Source: Desulfurococcales archaeon
GTDB lineage: Archaea > Thermoproteota > Thermoprotei_A > Sulfolobales > Ignicoccaceae
Reading direction: 5' to 3'
NCBI GenBank assembly: GCA_015521275.1
Contig: WAOJ01000147.1
Span: forward strand, 1-5,101
DNA: 5,101 nt
Numbering within the stretch: position 1 is the stretch's first letter; each line of letters starts with the position of its first letter. The translations under genes were made by a program, and so were the position numbers. Shown in pieces: positions 1 through 5,035 of the stretch. A model generated the notes under the pieces. The model ran no database searches. It saw nothing but the letters and a program-made list of their open reading frames with translations, and had not been told where the DNA came from.

Positions 1-390
1 ACCTACAGCCTAGCAAAGCCGAAGCCGTGCCTCTATCCCAAGGACCGATCAGCCTTGGTCATAAACATATTCGGCAAGGTATACGTAATACCTCCGGGCA
101 AGCCGGTCAAGGGCGACTGGGGAGAGGCCAAGTACGTGTCGAAGTGCAACGAGGCCGAGGGCTACGTGAAGTTCAAGAGCGGCCTCGTCTTAAAGATATA
201 TGGAGAGAAGAACGGAGACATAAAGGTGGAAGCACAATACGGCGGTCAAGACTGTGAAAAGGTGATCAAGCACAAGCCGGTGCTGCCATACGTTGGCATA
301 ACCTTATCGTTGAACAAGGTAATAGTGAGTGCTTACGGAAGGATTCTGGTCATAAACTTCCCAGAGCTCACGTGCGAGATGGTCAGCTAA
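1..390 (+). CDS. C-terminal part of an unrecognised beta-rich, cysteine-containing protein (5' end outside window)
   Basis: The frame is open from the first base and ends with TAA at 388-390, giving 129 visible residues. A TTG at 55 could serve as a start, but the upstream codons read as good protein and no ribosome site precedes it, so I treat the gene as truncated by the window edge. The visible part alternates hydrophobic and polar residues in short runs (such as LVINIFGKVYVI at 19-30 and RILVINFPEL at 114-123), as expected for a mostly beta fold. It has four Cys (visible residues 10, 49, 85 and 125), enough for two disulfides, and many Lys. There is no membrane helix in the visible part and no motif I recognise. 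The two hydrophobic runs, near the start and the end of the visible part, both contain LVIN, which may hint at a repeated beta module. Its end overlaps the end of the convergent MoaD-MoaE gene by 8 bp. Coding status is likely from codon use; function is unknown. Confidence 0.7.
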   Translation, partial: TYSLAKPKPCLYPKDRSALVINIFGKVYVIPPGKPVKGDWGEAKYVSKCNEAEGYVKFKSGLVLKIYGEKNGDIKVEAQYGGQDCEKVIKHKPVLPYVGITLSLNKVIVSAYGRILVINFPELTCEMVS

Positions 391-1033
391 GCCTCCTTAT
401 TTCCTTGTCGCCCGAGAGCCAGTACTCACCGTCAACCCTTTTTTCCAGCTTCCAGACGGGGGCCTCGTGCTTTATCCTCTCCAATATCTCCCTTGCAGCA
501 TTGAAGGCTTGATCCCTTGTTTCCGAGGATACGGCTATTATGAGCGTCTTCTCTCCCACTTTCCTAGGACCCTCGAACTGGACCACGTAAGCGTCTTGGG
601 CGCCGTGCCTCTCCAAGGCTTGTTCAATTATTTTTTCGACGAAGGCGGGGAAGTCTGGGTGGACTTCGTAGACGAGTTCCTTAACCTTACCTCCCTTGGG
701 CTTTACGTAGCCGACGAACACTACCACCGCGCCCGTTTCTTCTTCGAGGACCTTAGAAACGGCTTCGTCTATGCTGAAGTCCCCTCCCGTTACCAGAACC
801 CTTCCCCTGCCCCCTGATGCGGGAGGCACGACGTGAACCTCGCCCGCAACCGGCTCCTCGTCCTCCGCATACCTCCCGTTGACCAGTATCACGGGCTCGG
901 GATAGCCCTTCGGGAGTCTCTTCTTCACCATCTCCTTTAGGTCCTTTACCTTCGTCCCTTCGGGAACCTCGAGGACCTCTTCCTCTCCGAAGAGGTCTTT
1001 GTATAAGGCGTAAAACTTCAGCTTGAGCTTCAT
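383..1033 (-). CDS. moaD-moaE: MoaD-MoaE fusion protein (molybdopterin synthase, both subunits in one chain)
   Basis: Molybdopterin synthase puts two sulfurs on cyclic pyranopterin monophosphate to make the dithiolene that binds Mo or W. MoaD carries the sulfur as a C-terminal Gly-Gly thiocarboxylate and MoaE is the catalytic subunit. This 216-residue protein holds both. Residues 1-75 are a MoaD ubiquitin-like domain (FYALYKDLFG, then VILVNG, ending PPASGG at 70-75). Residues 78-216 are MoaE, with GAVVVFVGYV at 101-110 and IKHEAPVWKLE at 187-197, whose Lys188 and Lys195 match the two catalytic lysines of E. coli MoaE (Lys119, Lys126). The E. coli pocket residues Arg39 and His103 appear as Lys111 and Thr172 (my alignment by eye). 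The MoaD Gly-Gly is internal, so it must be freed by cleavage to act in the usual way. Fusions of this kind are known (mycobacterial MoaX is processed after the GG). The start is an ATG with no clear ribosome site and is probably nearly leaderless. The gene is divergent from hisD. Confidence 0.93.
   Translation of the reverse strand: MKLKLKFYALYKDLFGEEEVLEVPEGTKVKDLKEMVKKRLPKGYPEPVILVNGRYAEDEEPVAGEVHVVPPASGGRGRVLVTGGDFSIDEAVSKVLEEETGAVVVFVGYVKPKGGKVKELVYEVHPDFPAFVEKIIEQALERHGAQDAYVVQFEGPRKVGEKTLIIAVSSETRDQAFNAAREILERIKHEAPVWKLEKRVDGEYWLSGDKEIRRLS
439..444 (+). terminator. T6 run, possible + strand transcription end for the left-edge gene
   Basis: A run of six T lies about 50 bp past the TAA of the left-edge gene, after a pyrimidine-rich stretch at 392-409. 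Archaeal RNA polymerase often stops at U-runs without a hairpin, so transcription of the left-edge gene could end here. The run lies inside the 3' part of the convergent MoaD-MoaE gene, where it encodes Lys codons, so it may be coincidental. Confidence 0.2.
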
Positions 1034-1082
1034 GGGGCACCGTTAAATGCTTCCGCAACCCCCTTTTAATGGGTACTAGGTA
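1034..1082. promoter_or_regulatory. Divergent promoter region between MoaD-MoaE and hisD
   Basis: These 49 bp must hold the start signals for both genes. On the - strand, ATTAAAAG (1070-1063) is centred about 33 bp before the MoaD-MoaE ATG. With TBP boxes usually about 26 bp before the RNA start, this gives a leader of only a few bases. On the + strand, GTTAAATG (1042-1049) is centred about 37 bp before the hisD GTG, giving a leader of about 10 bases. Neither gene has a strong Shine-Dalgarno. The exact boxes are inferred. Confidence 0.45.
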
Positions 1083-2246
1083 GTGAAGAGAATAGCCCCC
1101 GAGGAGGCTAAGGGGATAAGGAAAAGCCTCGACCTCTGGGACTACATGGACAAGGTAAGGCCAATAGTTAAAGACGTAAGAGAAAGGGGACTGGAAGCGG
1201 TAAAGGAGTACAACTCAAAGTTCGACCGATATGAAGGAGAAGCTGTAATAGATCCGAGTGAGTTAAAAGCTGATGAGAATCTCGTGAAGTTCTTTGAGGA
1301 TGTCTTGAACCAGCTCGCTTCCTTCCACTCTTACATAATACCGAAGGACACCTTCTTCTCTAAGAACGGAATAAAGGCTATAGCCCTCTGGGAGCCCGTA
1401 GAGAAGCTAGGAGCTTATGCTCCGGGAGGCCTTTACCCATATCCCTCAACGATACTCATGACTGCCGGCGTGGCGAAGGCACTAGGAGTGAAAGAAGTCG
1501 TCTTGGCAACTCCCCCCAAGAGCTTGGAAAGCGAGGCCGTTAGGGCAGCAATAAAGGCTTCGAAAGTTGACAAGGTAATAGCCGCTGGGGGAGCCCATGG
1601 AATAGCTGCGTTACCTTATGTCTTCAACGTGGATAAGGTAGTTGGGCCAGGAGGGCCCTACGTCCAAGCAGCAAAGCTGTTGGTCTCAGCTCACGTACCG
1701 ATAGACATGGTTGCTGGTCCGACGGAGCTGGTCGTGATAGCGGATAAAGGCTCTGACCCAGAGGAGGTAGCCTTCGATATGCTCGCTCAGGCTGAGCACG
1801 GTCCCCTAAGCTTCGCCTTGCTCTTGAGCCCTTCCGAAGAACTTATAGAGGCGGTTGAAAAGATAGTTGATAAGGAAAACGTCGAGGGCGAGCTTTACGC
1901 GTCCAAAGTAAAGGACGTCAACGAAGCCATAAGGATAACTTCGGAAATAGCCCCGGAGCACGTGGCTCTCTACGTCGATTCCTACGAGGTCCCGGTGGCT
2001 GGGGCGATATCCCTAGAAACTCCGAGCCCCTTACTGGACTACGCCGCCGGACCTAACCACGTCTTGCCCACCTCCGGCTGGGCAAGGGGGAGAGGTCCCT
2101 TAGGGCCAACGGACTTCATGAGGTGGAGGGCAGTAGTTAAGGCTTATCCTGAGGCCAAGAGGTTGGCAGAGCTAGCCCTAAAGCTGGCCGAAATGGAGGG
2201 AATGAAGTATCATGCTAAGGCACTAATGAAGCTCTTGGGCCGATGA
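1083..2246 (+). CDS. hisD: Histidinol dehydrogenase
   Basis: HisD catalyses the last two steps of histidine synthesis, oxidising L-histidinol through histidinal to L-histidine with two NAD+, using one Zn2+. All key sites are present in the 387 residues. Zn ligands are Gln236 and His239 (AQAEHGP), Asp319 (LLDYAAGPNHVLPT) and His377 near the C-terminus. The catalytic Glu-His pair is Glu292-His293 (APEHVALY). The dinucleotide-binding-like region reads LGAYAPGG (109-116) followed by VVLATPP (139-145). It is shorter than E. coli HisD (about 434 residues), mostly at the N-terminus, but the core is complete. The GTG at 1083 is the first possible start, because an in-frame TAG lies at 1077-1079, and the N-terminus after it resembles the family. 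No other his gene is adjacent, so hisD appears to stand alone here. Its end is convergent with the radical SAM gene, 51 bp away. Confidence 0.97.
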   Translation: MKRIAPEEAKGIRKSLDLWDYMDKVRPIVKDVRERGLEAVKEYNSKFDRYEGEAVIDPSELKADENLVKFFEDVLNQLASFHSYIIPKDTFFSKNGIKAIALWEPVEKLGAYAPGGLYPYPSTILMTAGVAKALGVKEVVLATPPKSLESEAVRAAIKASKVDKVIAAGGAHGIAALPYVFNVDKVVGPGGPYVQAAKLLVSAHVPIDMVAGPTELVVIADKGSDPEEVAFDMLAQAEHGPLSFALLLSPSEELIEAVEKIVDKENVEGELYASKVKDVNEAIRITSEIAPEHVALYVDSYEVPVAGAISLETPSPLLDYAAGPNHVLPTSGWARGRGPLGPTDFMRWRAVVKAYPEAKRLAELALKLAEMEGMKYHAKALMKLLGR

Positions 2247-2265
2247 CTGGCCGAACCACCGGTCG
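2244..2265 (+). terminator. Small hairpin beginning at the hisD stop codon
   Basis: TGACTGG (2244-2250) can pair with CCGGTCG (2259-2265) around an 8-base loop, giving 7 bp including two G-U pairs. The left arm starts with the stop codon itself. No U-run follows on either strand, so it is not a classic terminator. It could protect or define the 3' end of the hisD or radical SAM mRNA, or be chance in GC-rich sequence. Confidence 0.2.
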
Positions 2266-2297
2266 GAGGGGTGAAGACGGCGCTCTGTAAGGAGGCC

Positions 2298-3050
2298 TCA
2301 GTCCATCCACTTCTTTATCTTGTACTTTACCCCTAAACTCTTGGCGAAATCCCTCCAGATCGGCTCCTCTTCCTCGCTCAAGTGGCCTTCCTTGTGACAG
2401 TACTTGGAACACCAGTCCTTATCTCTTGGGTTCGTGAGCGGCTCGGTGACCAAGGGGTTTATTACTAAGGTTACTTTATCGGGTTCAAACTTTTCCACTA
2501 TTTCCTTTATTGTGTCTAAGTGCTTTACCGTTAAGCCCTTTGCAACTGGAACCCTTAGCTCTACCGGTATGCCAAGCCTGGCGAGCTTTGAGACGCACTT
2601 CAAGTAATTCTCCCAGAAGGTCTTGGCAGTTGAAGGAGGTAAGCCGGAAAGTTCCTCGAAGGGAACCTTTATGTCCGTTGCGACGTGGTCCGCGAGATCT
2701 ACTAACTTCAGTGCCGCCGGAGTAGTACAATTGGTGTTCAGTGAGAAGGGCACCCCATGTTTCTTAGATATTTCAGCTATCTCCTTTACCAGCTGGGGCT
2801 GTAAGGTCGGCTCTCCTCCAGTCAAGTGGACCATGTCCACGAACTCCTTGGCGTCCTTGAGCTCTTTCTCGAAGAGCAATGGTTCCCAGCCCATGCAATC
2901 TTGCCACTCAGCTTGTCTCCAGTTGTGACAGAAAGGGCACTTGAGGTTGCACCCACAAGCCCAGACAGTGAAGGTTATCTTGCCCACCACATCCACTAAT
3001 GAGAACGGCTTCCAGCCGCCGACCTGGAGCACTTCAAGCTTCAAAGCCAT
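2298..3050 (-). CDS. Radical SAM activating enzyme, NrdG/pyruvate-formate-lyase-activase-like
   Basis: The protein (250 residues from the chosen ATG) has the radical SAM cluster motif CNLKCPFC, with Cys34, Cys38 and Cys41 holding a 4Fe-4S cluster that splits S-adenosylmethionine. A further Cys lies two residues before the motif. The SAM-binding TGGEPTL follows at 77-83, then SLNTN (103-107), ATDIKVP (124-130) and ELRVPVAKG (164-172). The order and the lead-in GGWKPFSLVDVVGK resemble the archaeal and bacterial proteins annotated as anaerobic ribonucleotide reductase activating protein, which form a glycyl radical on a partner. No partner gene is in the window, so the target is unknown. Two more Cys in the C-terminal part (WCSKYC, 213-218) may bind metal. 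Start choice: an in-frame GTG at 3062 would add four residues, but it lies inside AGGTGG (3064-3059), a good ribosome site 8 bases before the ATG at 3050. Leaderless use of the GTG remains possible. Confidence 0.88.
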   Translation of the reverse strand: MALKLEVLQVGGWKPFSLVDVVGKITFTVWACGCNLKCPFCHNWRQAEWQDCMGWEPLLFEKELKDAKEFVDMVHLTGGEPTLQPQLVKEIAEISKKHGVPFSLNTNCTTPAALKLVDLADHVATDIKVPFEELSGLPPSTAKTFWENYLKCVSKLARLGIPVELRVPVAKGLTVKHLDTIKEIVEKFEPDKVTLVINPLVTEPLTNPRDKDWCSKYCHKEGHLSEEEEPIWRDFAKSLGVKYKIKKWMD

Positions 3051-3058
3051 GATACAGC

Positions 3059-3064
3059 CCACCT
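3059..3064 (-). promoter_or_regulatory. Shine-Dalgarno AGGTGG of the radical SAM gene
   Basis: AGGTGG matches the archaeal ribosome-binding consensus and sits 8 bases before the ATG at 3050. It covers the alternative GTG start at 3062-3060, which favours the ATG. It is the clearest ribosome site in the window. Confidence 0.55.
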
Positions 3065-3082
3065 ATGTGATTAGTTTTTGAA

Positions 3083-3092
3083 GGAATATAAG
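3083..3092 (-). promoter_or_regulatory. TATA-like box for the radical SAM gene
   Basis: CTTATATTCC on the - strand is the only AT-rich box in the 58-bp gap after the flavoprotein gene. It predicts an RNA start near 3061, about 10 bases before the ATG at 3050 and almost exactly at the alternative GTG. It suggests the radical SAM gene can be transcribed separately from the upstream flavoprotein gene on the same strand. Confidence 0.5.
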
Positions 3093-3120
3093 GTGAGGGA
3101 GGGGATCACGTAAGTGTTCC

Positions 3121-4191
3121 TTAGACCGGTATTGGTGGCCTCATCTTCGCCCTCTTTGCCATAGATATCATCATTTTTTCGAGCACATCCTTTACCAACG
3201 GGGCTAACCTTCCCGGAATGGCTGTCCTCCTTATGACGCTTACTCCGTCTTTGGGACCTAAGGATATGAAACATATGGTGTTCTGAGCGGTTAGGAAAGG
3301 CTCATAAGGCTCTTTCTTCTCCTTGATCATGTGTAATATAGCGTACCACCCGTGCCTCATGGCTTCCTCGGCCATCTTCAAACTCTTTGATGAAGAAGCG
3401 TCGCCCGCTACGTAAATTCTCTTGCAGCCCTTAGCCCTCAAGTATTCATCCACTTCTATGAAGCCTCTCCTAGCCTTAGTAGCGCAAGGGACTTCTAGGC
3501 TAGGCCCTTGGACGCCGGCGGCCCATATTACCAAGTCCGCATCGAACTCCTTGCCGTCCTTCGATATTACCTTACCGTCCTCCACTTTTGATACCAAGGT
3601 GTTCAAGTAATACTTTATCTTATGCTTCTTCAAGAGCTTGGCTATCAAGGGCCTGACCTTTTTGCAAGGTAAAGTGGGGGCCAGCTCTGGAGCGCCCTCC
3701 AAGATAAATATTTCGTAATCGGTCAAGCCGGCTTCTCTGGTCCAAGCCAGCTCCCCCGCTGCCTCCAAGCCCACTAAACCGGAGCCCACTATGGCTATCC
3801 TAGCCCCCTCGCCTATTTCATCGAGCCTCCTCTTTATTTCTCTTGCATGAGAAACTCTGTACAATGGGAGGACCCCTTGGACCGGCATCCAAGGCTCCGA
3901 GCCGGGAGCCAGCACCGCGTAATCCGCCTCTATAACCTCTCCCTCGGTTACTACCTTGACTTTGTTGCCTTCCTCAATAACCTTCAGCGCTTTCTCTGGA
4001 ACTAAGTCCCACCTGAAGGAGGGCTTAACCGCCAAGTCCTCCGGCCTCCTCCTTCCGCTCAAGATCTTGGCTAAGGAAGGCAAGTACTCGAAGCGTGGCG
4101 GTCCCACTTGTACTATCTCTAAGCCGTACTTCTCTGCTGCAGTAGCAGCGGAAAGGCCCCCGAAGCCCGTTCCCACGATAGCTACTCTCAT
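3121..4191 (-). CDS. FAD-dependent pyridine nucleotide oxidoreductase, type II NADH dehydrogenase/AIFM2-like
   Basis: This 356-residue flavoprotein has the two-dinucleotide-fold plan. An FAD fold starts at the extreme N-terminus (GTGFGG, 7-12), followed by VLAPGS (93-98). A second fold for NAD(P)H has GSGLVG (136-141) with Glu165 at the end of its second strand, which favours NADH over NADPH. AAGVQGP (224-230) and YVAGDAS (260-266) complete the FAD site. The segment ISLGPKDGV (309-317) resembles the C-terminal part of AIFM2/NDH-2 proteins. The family passes electrons from NADH to a quinone at the inner membrane face. There is no transmembrane helix, but the last 30 residues, basic and amphipathic, could attach to the membrane. 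At 356 residues it is shorter than typical NDH-2 (over 400). It lacks the N-terminal active-site Cys of CoA-disulfide/NADH:sulfur reductases and the Cys pattern of sulfide:quinone reductase. The acceptor is not provable from sequence. The start is an ATG with only a weak GGG ribosome site. Confidence 0.88.
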   Translation of the reverse strand: MRVAIVGTGFGGLSAATAAEKYGLEIVQVGPPRFEYLPSLAKILSGRRRPEDLAVKPSFRWDLVPEKALKVIEEGNKVKVVTEGEVIEADYAVLAPGSEPWMPVQGVLPLYRVSHAREIKRRLDEIGEGARIAIVGSGLVGLEAAGELAWTREAGLTDYEIFILEGAPELAPTLPCKKVRPLIAKLLKKHKIKYYLNTLVSKVEDGKVISKDGKEFDADLVIWAAGVQGPSLEVPCATKARRGFIEVDEYLRAKGCKRIYVAGDASSSKSLKMAEEAMRHGWYAILHMIKEKKEPYEPFLTAQNTICFISLGPKDGVSVIRRTAIPGRLAPLVKDVLEKMMISMAKRAKMRPPIPV

Positions 4192-4255
4192 AGCTTTTCC
4201 CTTACCATTTCGTCGCTTTACTTAACCCCTTATATTATTGCGAAAGGGCGACTCA
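4192..4255. promoter_or_regulatory. Divergent promoter region between the flavoprotein and Trm5-like genes
   Basis: This AT-rich 64-bp gap serves two outward genes. On the + strand, TTATATTA (4230-4237) lies 19-26 bases before the ATG at 4256, which fits a nearly leaderless mRNA. On the - strand, TTAAGTAAAG (4225-4216) is centred about 29 bases before the flavoprotein ATG. The same TATATTA block read backward (AATATAAG-like) is a second candidate for the flavoprotein. Box assignments are inferred from spacing. Confidence 0.5.
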
Positions 4256-5035
4256 ATGAGGTTGAAGGATTGCTTGAGGGAGAAGCTGGGCGAGGGCGAA
4301 TGGCCACGCTCCTTCTCAATAGTAGGCGATATAGCAATTATCTCTTTGAAGGACGAAAAGCTACTCGACTACGGGAAGGAGATAGCAGAATGCATAATGA
4401 GCATACAGAAGAGGGTTAGGGCTGTGTGGGCCAAAGTGGAAACCCAAGGCGAATACAGGATAGCGAAGCTTATCCATTTGGGAGGGGAGAAGAGGACGGA
4501 AACCATTTACAAGGAACACGGAATGAGGTTTAAGTTAGATATTTCCAAGGTTTACGTTAACCCCTCCTTAGCAGAGGAACACGCCACGATAGCCAAGAGG
4601 GTTAGGGACGGGGAAATAGTTTTGGACGCCTTCTCGGGGCTGGGCTTCTTCTCATTCCATATTGCCAAGAATGCAAACGTCAGGTCGTTTGCGGTTGATA
4701 TAAATCCTTACGCCATAAAGTACATGATAGAGAACATAGAGCTGAACAAAAAGTTACTCAAAGGAGAGATAATACCTATTATGGGGGACTTCAGTAAGGT
4801 TTCAGATTCATTCAAGGACAAGTACTTTGATGTAGTTATAATGAATTTACCGCACAAGTCCTTAGACTATTTACCCATAGCGAGGAGGTTAGCGAAGAGA
4901 GAGATAATCATTTACGTAGTCATCGAAGATAATAGGGCGGAGGAGTTAAGCAAAAGGCTTGGAGCTTCTGAGGTAAAAAAGGTACTTGACTACGCCCCTA
5001 GGAAGGGCGTGTGGAGGCTTATCCTCAAGCCCTAG
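4256..5035 (+). CDS. trm5: Trm5/TYW2-family tRNA (guanine37-N1)-methyltransferase homologue, short form
   Basis: Trm5 methylates N1 of G37 beside the tRNA anticodon with SAM, preventing frameshifts; in archaea m1G37 is also the first step to wyosine bases. The 259 residues cover the D2 and D3 parts. D2-like sequence includes PRSFSIVGDIAII (17-29), GEYRI (65-69) and GGEKRTETIYKEHG (76-89). The Rossmann methyltransferase has DAFSGLG (124-130), AVDINPYAIKY (146-156) and the target-base motif NLP (197-199), and ends YAPRKGVW (246-253). NLP points to Trm5 rather than TYW2. Two oddities: the N-terminal D1 domain, which recognises the tRNA elbow in longer archaeal Trm5, is absent, and the usual S-P-R motif reads N-P-S (102-104), losing a conserved Arg. 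A TTG at 4238 in frame would lie at the edge of the TATA box, so the ATG at 4256 is preferred. The family call is firm; the exact activity is less sure. Confidence 0.88.
   Translation: MRLKDCLREKLGEGEWPRSFSIVGDIAIISLKDEKLLDYGKEIAECIMSIQKRVRAVWAKVETQGEYRIAKLIHLGGEKRTETIYKEHGMRFKLDISKVYVNPSLAEEHATIAKRVRDGEIVLDAFSGLGFFSFHIAKNANVRSFAVDINPYAIKYMIENIELNKKLLKGEIIPIMGDFSKVSDSFKDKYFDVVIMNLPHKSLDYLPIARRLAKREIIIYVVIEDNRAEELSKRLGASEVKKVLDYAPRKGVWRLILKP

Noticed and set aside
467..817. 116-codon + strand open frame inside MoaD-MoaE
   Set aside because: Opposite-strand shadow of a clearly recognised gene, with no family features and no ribosome site.
753..1058. 101-codon - strand frame overlapping the MoaD-MoaE start
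   Set aside because: Arg/Gly-rich shifted-frame product of the MoaD coding sequence; low-complexity composition typical of a shadow frame.
2241..2295. Possible C/D box guide RNA after hisD (GATGA at the stop codon, GTGAAGA further on)
   Set aside because: No clear CTGA D or D' box at the right spacing; the C-like box comes from the hisD stop codon, and the match is too weak to call.
2623..2928. 101-codon + strand frame inside the radical SAM gene
   Set aside because: Antisense shadow; Ser-rich with no motif, while the opposite strand has intact radical SAM signatures.
3091..3112. Purine-rich stretch GGTGAGGGAGGGGATCA resembling an extended ribosome site on the + strand
   Set aside because: No + strand reading frame of any length follows it; it is simply the gap between two - strand genes.
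3121..4191. Sulfide:quinone reductase or CoA-disulfide/NADH:sulfur reductase identity for the flavoprotein
   Set aside because: No Cys near residue 40-45 as in CoA-disulfide reductases, and the remaining Cys do not match the three redox Cys of sulfide:quinone reductases; sequence signatures fit NDH-2/AIFM2 better.
4238..4255. TTG at 4238 as start of the Trm5-like gene
   Set aside because: It lies directly at the TATA-like box (4230-4237), so it would not be in the mRNA; the ATG at 4256 fits a near-leaderless transcript.
4256..5035. TYW2 (Taw2) identity for the methyltransferase
   Set aside because: TYW2 lacks the NLP motif that is present here at 197-199, and the D2-like sequence resembles Trm5.
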